DNA of 64,000 bases, from contig NW_003158458.1 in NCBI RefSeq assembly GCF_000003605.2, positions 1 to 64,000 on the forward strand, read 5' to 3'. The position numbers and the translations under genes were made by a program. Shown here in pieces: positions 27,994 through 41,806 of the stretch. Source of the stretch: Saccoglossus kowalevskii. Taxonomy: Eukaryota; Hemichordata; Enteropneusta; Harrimaniidae. Below the pieces are notes generated by a model. It was not told the origin of the DNA. It saw only the letters and a list, made by a program, of their open reading frames with translations, and ran no database searches. The stretch's first letter is position 1. Each line of letters starts with the position of its first letter.

Positions 27994-30900
27994 CACTTAC
28001 CTATCACACAGTCTGGTGACAAAATACTAAATCACATATCTATCACACAGTCTGGTGACAAGTTACTAAATCACATACCTATCACACTGTCTGGTGACAA
28101 GATACTAAATCACTTACCTATCACACAGTCTGGTGACAAAATACTAAATCACTCACCTATCACATAGTCTGCTGACAAGATACTAAATCACTTACCTATC
28201 ACACAGTCTGGTGACAACATACTAAATCACATACCTATCACACAGTCTGGTGACAAGATACTAAATCACATACCTATCACACAGTCTGGTGACAAGATAC
28301 TAAATCACTTACCTATCACACAGTCTGGTGACAAAATACTAAATCAGTTACCTATCACACGGTCTGGTGACAAAATACTAAATCACTTACCTATCACACA
28401 GTCTGGTGACAAGATACTAAATTACATACCTATCACACAGTCTGGTGACAAGATACTAAATCACATATCTATCACACAGTCTGGTGACAAGATACTAAAT
28501 CACTTACCTATCACACAGTCTGGTGACAAGATACTATATCACATACATATCACACAGTCTGGTGACAAGATACTAAATCACATACCTATCACACAGTCTG
28601 GTTACAAGATACTAAATCACTTACCTATCACACAGTCTGGTGACAAAATACTAAATCACATACCTATCACAAAGTCTGGTGACAAGATACTAAATCACTT
28701 ACCTATCACACAGTCTGGTGACAAAATACTAAATCACTTACCTATCACACAGTCTGGTGACAAAATACTAAATCACTTACCTATCACACAGTCTGGTGAC
28801 AAGATACTAAATCACATACCTATCACACAGTCTGATGACAAAATACTAAATCACTTACCTATCACACAGTCTGGTGACAAGATACTAAATCACATACCTA
28901 TCACACAGTCTGGTGACAAGATACTAAATCACATACCTATCACACAGTCTGGTGACAAGATACTAAATCACTTACCTATCACACAGTCTGGTGACAAGAT
29001 ACTAAATCACTTACCTATCACACAGTCTGGTGACAACATACTAAATCACTTACCTATCACACAGTCTGGTGACAAGATACTAAATCACATACCTATCACA
29101 CAGTCTGGTGACAAAATACAAAATCACTTGCCTATTACACAGTCTGGTGACAAGATACTAAATCACATATCTATCACACAGTCTGGTGACAAAATACTAA
29201 ATCACTTACCTATCACACAGTCTGGTGACAAAATACTAAATCACATACCTATCACAAAGTCTGGTGACAAGATACTAAATCACTTACCTATCACACAGTC
29301 TGGTGACAAAATACTAAATCACTTACCTATCACACAGTCTGGTGACAAAATACTAAATCACTTACCTATCACACAGTCTGGTGACAAGATACTAAATCAC
29401 ATACCTATCACACAGTCTGGTGACAAGATACTAAATCACATACCTATCACACAGTCTGGTGACAAGATACTAAATCACTTACCTATCACACATTCTGGTG
29501 ACAAGATACTAAATCACTTACCTATCACACAGTCTGGTGACAAGATACTAAATCACATACCTATCACACAGTCTGGTGACAAGATACTAAATCACATACC
29601 TATCACACAGTCTGGTGACAAGATACTAAATCACTTACCTATCACACAGTCTGGTGACAAGATACTAAATCACTTACCTATCACACAGTCTGGTGACAAC
29701 ATACTAAATCACTTACGTATCACACAGTCTGGTGACAACATACTAAATCACATACCTATCACACAGTCTGGTGACAAGAAAATAAATCACTTACCTATCA
29801 CACAGTCTGGTGACAAAATACTAAATCACTTACCTATCACACGGTCTGGTGACAAAATACTAAATCACTTACCTATCACACAGTCTGGTGTCAAGATACT
29901 AAATTACATACCTATCACACAGTCTGGTGACAAGATACTAAATCACATACCTATCACACAGTCTGGTGACAAGATACTAAATCACTTACCTATCACACAG
30001 TCTGGTGACAAAATACTAAATCACTTACCTATCACACAGTCTGGTGACAAGATACTAAATCACTTACCTATCACAAAGTCTGGTGAAAAGATACTAAATC
30101 ACTTACCTATCACACAGTCTGGTGACAAAATACTAAATCACTTACCTATTACACAGTCTGGTGACAAGATACTAAATTACATACCTATCACACAGTCTGG
30201 TGACAAGATACTAAATCACATACCTATCACACAGTCTTGTGACAAGATACTAAATCACTTACCTATCACAAAGTCTGGTGACAAGATACTAAATCACTTA
30301 CCTATCACACAGTCTGGTGACAAGATACTAAATCACTTACCTATCACAAAGTCTGGTGACAATATACTAAATCACATACCTATCACACAGTCTTGTGACA
30401 AGATACTAAATCACTTACCTATCACAAAGTCTGGTGACAAGATACTAAATCACTTACCTATCACACAGTCTGGTGACAAGATACTAAATCACTTACCTAT
30501 CACACAGTCTGGTGACAAAATACTAAATCACTTACCTATTACACAGTCTGGTGACAAGATACTAAATCACACATCTATCACACGGTCTGGTGACAAGATA
30601 CCAAATCACATACCTATCACACAGTCTGGTGACAAGATACTAAATCACGTACCTATCACACAGTCTGGTGACAACATACTAAATCACATACCTATCACAC
30701 AGTCTGGTGACAAGATACTAAATCACTTACCTATCACACAGTCTGGTGACAAAATACTAAATCACTTACCTATCACACGGTCTGGTGACAAAATACTAAA
30801 TCACTTACCTATCACACAGTCTGGTGACAAGATACTAAATTACATACCTATCACACAGTCTGGTGACAAGATACTAAATCGCATACCTATCACACAGTCT

Positions 30901-32946
30901 GGTGACAAGATACTAAATCACTTACCTATCACACAGTTTGGTGACAAAATACTAAATCACTTACCTATCACACAGTCTGGTGACAAGATACTAAATCACT
31001 TACCTATCACAAAGTCTGGTGAAAAGATACTAAATAAATTACCTATTACACAGTCTGGTGACAAGATACTAAATCACTTACCTATCACAAAGTCTGGTGA
31101 CAAGATACTAAATCACTTACCTATCACACAGTCTGGTGACAAGATACTAAATCACTTACCTATCACACAGTCTGGTGACAAAATACTAAATCACTTACCT
31201 ATTACACAGTCTGGTGACAAGATACTAAATCACACATCAATCACACGGTCTGGTGACAAGATACCAAATCACATACCTATCACACAGTCTGGTGACAAGA
31301 TACTAAATCACTTACCTATCACACAGTCTGGTGACAACATACTAAATCACATACCTATCACACAGTCTGGTGACAAGATACTAAATCACTTACCTATCAC
31401 ACAGTCTGGTGACAAAATACTAAATCACTTACCTATCACACGGTCTGGTGACAAAATACTAAATCACTTACCTATCGCACAGTCTGGTGACAAGATACTA
31501 AATTACATACCTATCACACAGTCTGGTGACAAGATACTAAATCGCATACCTATCACACAGTCTGGTGACAAGATACTAAATCACTTACCTATCACACAGT
31601 CTGGTGACAAAATACTAAATCACTTACCTATCACACAGTCTGGTGACAAGATACTAAATCACTTACCTATCACAAAGTCTGGTGAAAAGATACTAAATAA
31701 CTAACCTATCACACAGTCTGGTGACAAAATACTAAATCAATTACCTATTACACAGTCTGGTGACAGGATACTAAATTACATACCTATCACACAGTCTGGT
31801 GACAAGATACTAAATCACATACCTATCACAAAGTCTGGTGACAATATACTAAATCACATACCTATCACACAGTCTGGTGACAAGATACTAAATCACTTAC
31901 CTATCACAAAGTCTGGTGACAAGATACTAAATCACTTACCTATTACACAGTCTGGTGACAAGATACTAAATCACTTACCTATCACACAGTCTGGTGACAA
32001 AATACTAAATCACTTACCTATTACACAGTCTGGTGACAAGATACTAAATTACATACCTATCACACAGTCTGGTGACAAGATACTAAATCACATACCTATC
32101 ACAAAGTCTGGTGACAATATACTAAATCACATACCTATCACACAGTCTTGTGACAAGATACTAAATCATTTACCTATCACAAAGTCTGGTGACAAGATAC
32201 TAAATCACTTACCTATCACACAGTCTGGTGACAAGATACTAAATCACTTACCTATCACACAGTCTGGTGACAAAATACTAAATCACTTACCTATTACACA
32301 GTCTGGTGACAAGATACTAAATCACATATCTATCACACGGTCTGGTGACAAGATACCAAATCACATACCTATCACACAGTCTGGTGACAAGATACTAAAT
32401 CACGTACCTATCACACAGTCTGGTGACAAGATACTAAATCACTTGCCTATTACACAGTCTGGTGACAAGATACTATATCACATACCTATCACACAGTCTG
32501 GTGACAAGATACCAAATCACTTACCTATTACACAGTCTGGTGACAAGATACTATATCACATACCTATCACACAGTCTGGTGACAAGATACTAAATCACTT
32601 ACCTATCACACAGTCTGGTGACAAAATACTAAATCACTTACCTATCACACAGTCTGGTGACAAGATACTAAATCACATACCTATCACACAGTCTGGTGAC
32701 AAGATACTAAATCACATACCTATCACACAGTCTGGTGACAAGGTACTAAATCACTTACCTATCACACAGTCTGGTGACAAGATACTAAATCACTTACCTA
32801 TCACACAGTCTGGTGACAACATACTAAATCACTTACCTATCACACAGTCTGGTGACAAGATACTAAATCACATACCTATCACACAGTCTGATGACAAAAT
32901 ACTAAATCACTTGCCTATTACACTGTCTGGTGACAAGATACTAATT

Positions 32947-33219
32947 CACATATCTATCACACAGTCTGGTGACAAGATACCAAATCATTTACCTAACACA
33001 CAGTCTGGTGACAAGATACTAAATCACATACCTATCACACAGTCTGGTGACAAGATACCAAATCACTTACCTATCACGCAGTCTGGTGACAAGATACCAA
33101 ATCACATACCTATCACACAGTCTGGTGACAAGATACTAAATCACATACCTATCACACAGTCTGGTGACAAGATACTAAATCACTTACCTATCACACAGTC
33201 TGGTGACAAGATACTAAGT
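32947..33219 (+). repeat. Cassette A1 copy
   Basis: Complete order. It shares CACTGTCTGG, CTAATTCAC and CATTTACC with the 26.0 kb copy. The monomer after CTAAGT has CCTAACAC, the later form found at 37-41 kb. Confidence 0.9.
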
Positions 33220-33613
33220 CAAATACCTAACACACAGTCTGGTGACAAGATACTAAATCACATACCTATCACACAGGCTGGTGACAAGATAATAAATCAC
33301 TTACCTATCACACAGTCTGGTGACAAGATACTAAATCACTTACCTATTACACAGTCTGGTGACAAGATACTAAATCACATATCTATCACACGGTCTGGTG
33401 ACAAGATACCAAATCACATACCTATCACACAGTCTGGTGACAAGATACTAAATCACGTACCTATCACACAGTCTGGTGACAAGATACTAAATCACTTGCC
33501 TATTACACAGTCTGGTGACAAGATACTATATCACATACCTATTACACAGTCTGGTGACAAGATACTAAATCACATATCTATCACACAGTCTGGTGACAAG
33601 ATACCAAATCACT

Positions 33614-33715
33614 TACACGTAACACACAGTCTGGTGACAAGATACTAAATCACATACCTATCACACAGTGTGGTGACAAGAATACCAAATCACTTACTAT
33701 CACGCAGTATGGTGA
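33614..33715 (+). repeat. Disturbed seam in the array
   Basis: Within about three monomers there are several local errors: CTTACACGTAACAC where CTTACCTAACAC is expected, CAGTGTGG, AAGAATACC (+1), CTTACTATC (-1) and CAGTATGG. The variant order shows this was a cassette A copy (CCTAACAC monomer, then ATACCAAAT, then ACGCAG). Two of the errors, AAGAATAC and TTACTATC, are the same kinds seen at the left edge of the 11.7-12.1 kb island. That points to a shared cause such as a consensus problem. Confidence 0.75.
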
Positions 33716-36700
33716 CAAGATACCAAATCACATACCTATCACACAGTCTGGTGACAAGATACTAAATCACATATCTATCACACAGTCTGGTGACAAGATA
33801 CTAAATCACTTACCTATCACACAGTCTGGTGACAACATATTAAATTACTTACCTATCACACAGTCTGGTGACAAGATACTAAATCACATACCTATCACAC
33901 AGTCTGGTGACAAAATACTAAATCACTTGCCTATCACACAGTCTGGTGACAAGATACTAAGTCACATACCTATCACACAGTCTGGTGACAAGATACTAAA
34001 TCACATACCTATTACACAGTCTGGTGACAAGATACTATATCACATACCTATCACACAGTCTGGTGACAAGATACCAAATCACTTACCTATTACACAGTCT
34101 GGTGACAAGATACTAAATCACATATCTATCACACAGTCTGGTGACAAGTTACTAAATCACATACCTATCACACTGTCTGGTGACACGATACTAAATCACT
34201 TACCTATCACACAGTCTGGTGACAAAATACTAAATCACTTACCTATCACATAGTCTGGTGACAAGATACTAAATCACTTACCTATCACACAGTCTGGTGA
34301 CAAAATAATAAATCACTTACCTATCACACAGTCTGGTGACAAAATACTAAATCACATACCTATCACACAGTCTGGTGACAAAATACTAAATCACTTGCCT
34401 ATCACACAGTCTGGTGACAAGATACTAAATCACATACCTATCACACAGTCTGGTGACAAAATACTAAATCACATACCTATTACACAGTCTGGTGACAAGA
34501 TACTATATCACATACCTATCACACAGTCTGGTGACAAGATACCAAATCACTTACCTATTACACAGTCTGGTGACAAGATACTAAATCACATATCTATCAC
34601 ACAGTCTGGTGACAAGTTACTAAATCACATACCTATCACACTGTCTGGTGACAAGATACTAAATCACTTACCTATCACACAGTCTGGTGACAAAATACTA
34701 AATCACATACCTATCACACAGTCTGGTGACAAGATACTAAATCACTTACCTATCACACAGTCTGGTGACAAGATACTAAATCACATACCTATCACACAGT
34801 CTGGTGACAAAATACTAAATCACTTACCTATCACACAGTCTGGTGACAAGATACTAAATCACATACCTATCACACAGTCTGGTGACAAGATACTAAATCA
34901 CATACCTATCACACAGTCTGGTGACAAGATACTAAATCACTTACCTATCACACAGTCTGGTGACAAAATACTAAATCACTTACCTATCACACAGTCTGGT
35001 GACAAAATACTAAATCACTTACCTATCACACAGTCTGGTGACAAGATACTAAATCACATACCTATCACACAGTCTGGTGACAAGATACTAAATCACATAC
35101 CTATCACACAGTCTGGTGACAAGATACTAAATCACTTACCTATCACACAGTCTGGTGACAAGATACTAAATCACTTACCTATCACACAGTCTGGTGACAA
35201 GATACTAAATCACATACCTATCACACAGTCTGGTGACAAGATACTAAATCACTTACCTATCACACAGTCTGGTGACAAGATACTAAATCACTTACCTATC
35301 ACACAGTCTGGTGACAAAGATACTAAATCACTTACCTATCACACAGTCTGGTGACAAGATACTAAATCACATACCTATCACACAGTCTGGTGACAAGATA
35401 CTAAATCACTTACCTATCACACAGTCTGGTGACAAAATACTAAATCACTTACCTATCACACAGTCTGGTGACAAGATACTAAATCACTTACCTATCACAC
35501 AGTCTGGTGACAAGATACTAAATCACTTACCTATCACACAGTCTGGTGACAAGATACTAAATCACATACCTATCACACAGTCTGGTGACAAGATACTAAA
35601 TCACTTACCTATCACACAGTCTGGTGACAAAATACTATATCACTTACCTATCACACAGTCTGGTGACAAAATACTAAATCACTTACCTATCACACAGTCT
35701 GGTGACAAGATACTAAATCACATACCTATCACACAGTCTGGTGACAAGATACTAAATCACATACCTATCACACAGTCTGGTGACAAGATACTAAATCACT
35801 TACCTATCACACAGTCTGGTGACAAGATACTAAATCACTTACCTATCACACAGTCTGGTGACAACATACTAAATCACATACCTATCACACAGTCTGGTGA
35901 CAACATACTAAATCACATACCTATCACACAGTCTGGTGACAAGATACTAAATCACTTACCTATCACACAGTCTGGTGACAAAATACTAAATCACTTACCT
36001 ATCACACGGTCTGGTGACAAAATACTAAATCACTTACCTATCACACAGTCTGGTGACAAGATACTAAATTACATACCTATCACACAGTCTGGTGACAAGA
36101 TACTAAATCACATACCTATCACACAGTCTTGTGACAAGATACTAAATCACTTACCTATCACAAAGTCTGGTGACAAGATACTAAATCACTTACCTATCAC
36201 ACAGTCTGGTGACAAGATACTAAATCACTTACCTATCACAAAGTCTGGTGACAATATACTAAATCACATACCTATCACACAGTCTTGTGACAAGATACTA
36301 AATCACTTACCTATCACAAAGTCTGGTGACAAGATACTAAATCACTTACCTATCACACAGTCTGGTGACAAGATACTAAATCACTTACCTATCACACAGT
36401 CTGGTGACAAAATACTAAATCACTTACCTATTACACAGTCTGGTGACAAGATACTAAATCACTTACCTATCACACGGTCTGGTGACAAGATACCAAATCA
36501 CATACCTATCACACAGTCTGGTGACAAGATACTAAATCACGTACCTATCACACAGTCTGGTGACAACATACTAAATCACATACCTATCACACAGTTTAGT
36601 GACAAGATACTAAATCACTTACCTATCACACAGTCTGGTGACAAAATACTAAATCACTTACCTATCACACAGTCTGGTGACAAAATACTAAATCACTTAC

Positions 36701-37280
36701 CTATCACACAGTCTGGTGACAAGATACTAAATTACATACCTATCACACAGTCTGGTGACAAGATACTAAATCACATACCTATCACACAGTCTGGTGACAA
36801 GATACTAAATCACTTACCTATCACACAGTCTGGTGACAAAATACTAAATCACTTACCTATCACACAGTCTGGTGACAAGATACTAAATCACTTACCTATC
36901 ACAAAGTCTGGTGAAAAGATACTAAATCACTTACCTATCACACAGTCTGGTGACAAAATACTAAATCACTTACCTATTACACAGTCTGGTGACAAGATAC
37001 TAAATTACATACCTATCACACAGTCTGGTGACAAGATACTAAATCACATACCTATCACAAAGTCTGGTGACATTATACTAAATCACATACCTATCACACA
37101 GTCTTGTGACAAGATACTAAATCACTTACCTATCACAAAGTCTGGTGACAAGATACTAAATCACTTACCTATCACACAGTCTGGTGACAAGATACTAAAT
37201 CACTTACCTATCACACAGTCTGGTGACAAAATACTAAATCACTTACCTATTACACAGTCTGGTGACAAGATACTAAATCA

Positions 37281-37515
37281 ACACATCTATCACACGGTCT
37301 GGTGACAAGATACCAAATCACATACCTTATCACACAGTCTGGTGACAAGATACCAAATCACTTACCTATCACGCAGTCTGGTGACAAGATACCAAATCAC
37401 ATACCTATCACACAGTCTGGTGACAAGATACTAAATCACATACCTATCACACAGTCTGGTGACAAGATACTAAATCACTTACCTATCACACAGTCTGGTG
37501 ACAAGATACTAAGTC
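37281..37515 (+). repeat. Hybrid of cassette C2 and cassette A1
   Basis: It opens as cassette C2 (ACATCTATCACACGG with ATACCAAAT) and continues from the third monomer of cassette A1 (ATACCAAAT, then ACGCAG with ATACCAAAT, then the CTAAGT monomer). A +1 base lies at each side of the join (AATCAACAC and CATACCTTATC). This is a visible recombinant junction. Confidence 0.8.
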
Positions 37516-38061
37516 AAATACCTAACACACAGTCTGGTGACAAGATACTAAATCACTTACCTATCACACAGTCTGGTGACAAGATACTAAATCACATACC
37601 TATCACACTGTCTGGTGACAAGATACTAAATCACTTACCTATCACACAGTCTGGTGACAAAATACTAAATCACTTACCTATCACATAGTCTGGTGACAAG
37701 ATACTAAATCACTTACCTATCACAGAGTCTGGTGACAAGATACTAAATCACATACCTATCACACAGTCTGGTGACAAGATACTAAATCACTTACCTATCA
37801 CACAGTCTGGTGACAAAATACTAAATCACTTACCTATCACACAGTCTGGTGACAAAATACTAAATGACTTACCTATCACACAGTCTGGTGAAAAGATACT
37901 AAATTCACATACCTATCACACAGTCTGGTGACAAGATACTAAATCACATACCTATCACACAGTCTGGTGACAAGATACTAAATCACTTACCTATCACACA
38001 GTCTGGTGACAAGATACTAAATCACTTACCTATCACACAGTCTGGTGACAACATACTAAAT

Positions 38062-38256
38062 CACATATCTATCATACAGTCTGGTGACAAGATACCAAAT
38101 CACTTACCTAACACACAGTCTGGTGACAAGATACTAAATCACATACCTATCACACAGTCTGGTGACAAGATACTAAATCACATACCTATCACACAGTCTG
38201 GTGACAAGATACTAAATCACATACCTATCACACTGTCTGGTGACAAGATACTAAAT
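38062..38256 (+). repeat. Cassette A2 copy, internally homogenised
   Basis: CTATCATACAG, CCTAACAC and terminal ACTGTCTGG marks are in order, but the ATACCAAAT and ACGCAG marks between them are missing. CACTAACATATC and CAGTATGG monomers follow, as in other A2 copies. Confidence 0.83.
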
Positions 38257-38919
38257 CACTTACCTATCACACAGTCTGGTGACAAAATACTAAATCACTA
38301 ACATATCACACAGTCTGGTGACAAAATACTAAATCACATACCTATCACACAGTATGGTGACAAGATACTAAATCACTTACCTATTACACAGTCTGGTGAC
38401 AAGATACTAAATCACATATCTATCACACAGTCTGGTGACAAGATACCAAATCACATACCTATCACACAGTCTGGTGACAAGATACCAAATCACATACCTA
38501 TCACACAGTCTGGTGACAAGATACTAAATCACATACCTATCACAAAGTCTGGTGACAAGATACTAAATCACATACCTATCACACAGTCTGGTGACAAGAT
38601 ACTAAGTCAAATACCTATCACACAGTCTGGTGACAAGATACTAAATCACATAACTATCACACAGTCTGGTGACAACATACTAAATCACATACCTATCACA
38701 CAGTCTGGTGACAAGATACTAAATCACTTACCTATCACACAGTCTGGTGACAAAATACTAAATCACTTGCCTATCACACAGTCTGGTGACAATATACTAA
38801 ATCACATACCTATCACACAGTCTGGTGACAAGATACTAAATCACTTACCTATCACACCGTCTGGTGACAAAATACTAAATCACTTGCCTATTACACAGTC
38901 TGGTGACAAGATACTAAAT

Positions 38920-39192
38920 CACATATCTATCACACAGTCTGGTGACAAGATACCAAATCACTTACCTAACACACAGTCTGGTGACAAGATACTAAATCAC
39001 ATACCTATCACACAGTCTGGTGACAAGATACCAAATCACTTACCTATCACGCAGTCTGGTGACAAGATACCAAATCACATACCTATCACACAGTCTGGTG
39101 ACAAGATACTAAATCACATACCTATCACACAGTCTGGTGACAAGATACTAAATCACTTACCTATCACACAGTCTGGTGACAAGATACTAAGT
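38920..39192 (+). repeat. Cassette A1 copy, first of a 32-monomer pair
   Basis: Complete order, preceded by an ACACCGTCTGG monomer and followed by CCTAACAC after CTAAGT. The surrounding ~950 bp recur 1,248 bp downstream. Confidence 0.9.
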
Positions 39193-40167
39193 CAAATACC
39201 TAACACACAGTCTGGTGACAAGATACTAAATCACTTACCTATCACACAGTCTGGTGACAAGATACTAAATCACATACCTATCACACTGTCTGGTGACAAG
39301 ATACTAAATCACTTACCTATCACACAGTCTGGTGACAAAATACTAAATCACTTACCTATCACATAGTCTGGTGACAAGATACTAAATCACATACCTATCA
39401 CAGAGTCTGGTGACAAGATACTAAATCACATACCTATCACACAGTCTGGTGACAAGATACTAAATCACTTACCTATCACACAGTCTGGTGACAAGATACT
39501 AAATCACTTACCTATCACACAGTCTGGTGACAAAATACGAAATCACTTACCTATCACAAAGTCTGGTGACAAGATAATAAATCACTTACCTATCACACAG
39601 TCTGGTGACAAAATACTAAATCACTTACCTATCACACAGTCTGGTGAAAAGATACTAAATCACATATCTATCACACAGTCTGGTGACAAGATACCAAATC
39701 ACATACCTATCACACAGTCTGGTGACAAGATACCAAATCACATACCTATCACACAGTCTGGTGACAAGATACTAAATCAAATACCTATCACAAAGTCTGG
39801 TGACAAGATACTAAATCACATACCTATTACACAGTCTGGTGACAAGATACTAAGTCAAATACCTATCACACAGTCTGGTGACAAGATACTAAATCACATA
39901 TCTATCACACAGTCTGGTGACAACATACTAAATCACATACCTATCACACAGTCTGGTGACAAGATACTAAATCACTTACCTATCACACAGTCTGGTGACA
40001 AAATACTAAATCACTTGCCTATCACACAGTCTGGTGACAATATACTAAATCACATACCTATCACACAGTCTGGTGACAAGATACTAAATCACTTACCTAT
40101 CACACCGTCTGGTGACAAAATACTAAATCACTTGCCTATTACACAGTCTGGTGACAAGATACTAAAT

Positions 40168-40440
40168 CACATATCTATCACACAGTCTGGTGACAAGATA
40201 CCAAATCACTTACCTAACACACAGGCTGGTGACAAGATACTAAATCACATACCTATCACACAGTCTGGTGACAAGATACCAAATCACTTACCTATCACGC
40301 AGTCTGGTGACAAGATACCAAATCACATACCTATCACACAGTCTGGTGACAAGATACTAAATCACATACCTATCACACAGTCTGGTGACAAGATACTAAA
40401 TCACTTACCTATCACACAGTCTGGTGACAAGATACTAAGT
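40168..40440 (+). repeat. Cassette A1 copy, second of the pair
   Basis: Complete order with the private change ACAGGCTGG in monomer 2. It is also the first member of a 585-bp tandem pair with the next copy. Confidence 0.9.
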
Positions 40441-40752
40441 CAAATACCTAACACACAGTCTGGTGACAAGATACTAAATCACTTACCTATCACACAGTCT
40501 GGTGACAAGATACTAAATCACATACCTATCACACTGTCTGGTGACAAGATACTAAATCACTTACCTATCACACAGTCTGGTGACAAGATACTAAATCACT
40601 TACCTATCACAGAGTCTGGTGACAAGATACTAAATCACATACCTATCACACAGTCTGGTGACAAGATACTAAATCACTTACCTATCACACCGTCTGGTGA
40701 CAAAATACTAAATCACTTGCCTATTACACAGTCTGGTGACAACATACTAAAT

Positions 40753-41025
40753 CACATATCTATCACACAGTCTGGTGACAAGATACCAAATCACTTACCT
40801 AACACACAGTCTGGTGACAAGATACTAAATCACATACCTATCACACAGTCTGGTGACAAGATACCAAATCACTTACCTATCACGCAGTCTGGTGACAAGA
40901 TACCAAATCACATACCTATCACACAGTCTGGTGACAAGATACTAAATCACATACCTATCACACAGTCTGGTGACAAGATACTAAATCACTTACCTATCAC
41001 ACAGTCTGGTGACAAGATACTAAGT
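40753..41025 (+). repeat. Cassette A1 copy, 15 monomers after the previous one
   Basis: Complete order, preceded by ACACCGTCTGG and an ACAACATA monomer. The 585-bp spacing to the previous copy holds for every variant mark checked. Confidence 0.9.
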
Positions 41026-41572
41026 CAAATACCTAACACACAGTCTGGTGACAAGATACTAAATCACTTACCTATCACACAGTCTGGTGACAAGATACTA
41101 AATCACATACCTATCACACTGTCTGGTGACAAGATACTAAATCACTTACCTATCACACAGTCTGGTGACAAAATACTAAATCACTTACCTATCACATAGT
41201 CTGGTGACAAGATACTAAATCACTTACCTATCATAGAGTCTGGTGACATGATACTAAATCACATACCTATCACACAGTCTGGTGACAAGATACTAAATCA
41301 CTTACCTATCACACAGTCTGGTGACAAAATACTAAATCACTTACCTATCACACAGTCTGGTGACAAAATACTAAATCACTTACCTATCACACAGTCTGGT
41401 GAAAAGATACTAAATTCACATACCTATCACACAGTCTGGTGACAAGATACTAAATCACATACCTATCACACAGTCTGGTGACAAGATACTAAATCACTTA
41501 CCTATCACACAGTCTGGTGACAAGATACTAAATCACTTACCTATCACACAGTCTGGTGACAACATACTAAAT

Positions 41573-41806
41573 CACATATCTATCATACAGTCTGGTGACA
41601 AGATACCAAATCACTTACCTAACACACAGTCTGGTGACAAGATACTAAATCACATACCTATCACACAGTCTGGTGACAAGATACCAAATCACTTACCTAT
41701 CACGCAGTCTGGTGACAAGATACCAAATCACATACCTATCACACAGTCTGGTGACAAGATACTAAATCACATACCTATCACACTGTCTGGTGACAAGATA
41801 CTAAAT
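41573..41806 (+). repeat. Cassette A2 copy (6 monomers)
   Basis: Six-monomer form: an extra plain monomer sits before the terminal ACTGTCTGG monomer. CACTAACC, CAGTATGG and AATACTATAT monomers follow in the order found again 3,510 bp downstream. Confidence 0.88.

Larger units (their letters stand above)
12121..33613 (+). repeat. Array block 2 (regular 39-bp monomers)
   Basis: About 550 regular monomers. Single-base phase changes seen by eye are near 14343 (-1), 16755 (-1), 18125 (+1), 18515 (+1), 18554 (+1), 24339 (+1) and 26593 (+1). They account for every departure of marker spacing from a multiple of 39 that I checked. The block is rich in recurring cassettes, including five copies of the CACGTACC monomer followed by the GDN-type (ACAACATA) or TTG-type monomers. 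It contains nothing other than satellite. Confidence 0.95.
38405..40603 (+). repeat. Tandem duplication at 1,248-bp (32-monomer) offset
   Basis: Variant order from about 38405 to 39355 matches about 39653 to 40603. This includes CATATCTATC with repeated ATACCAAAT, CTAAGTCAAATACC, ACAACATA, the TTG-type CACTTGCC with ACAATATA, ACACCGTCTGG (38853 and 40101) and all of cassette A1. Edges are approximate because flanking monomers are near consensus. Confidence 0.82.
40101..41270 (+). repeat. 585-bp higher-order repeat, two tandem copies
   Basis: The ACACCGTCTGG mark at 40101 recurs at 40686, exactly 15 monomers later, and the whole variant order (cassette A1, CCTAACAC after CTAAGT, ACTGTCTGG) repeats in step. 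Small differences are ACAGGCTGG in copy 1, ACAACATA after the first mark in copy 2, and ACAGAGTCTGG at the end of copy 1 against ACATAGTCTGG in copy 2. It is the most regular higher-order repeat in the window. Confidence 0.88.

Noticed and set aside
27844-33219. 5,148-bp (132-monomer) duplication inferred from 27844 and 32992, echoing the 14301/19450 pair
   Set aside because: The 27.8 kb mark is in cassette A2 and the 32.9 kb mark in A1, with different flanks, so the equal spacing is probably coincidence.
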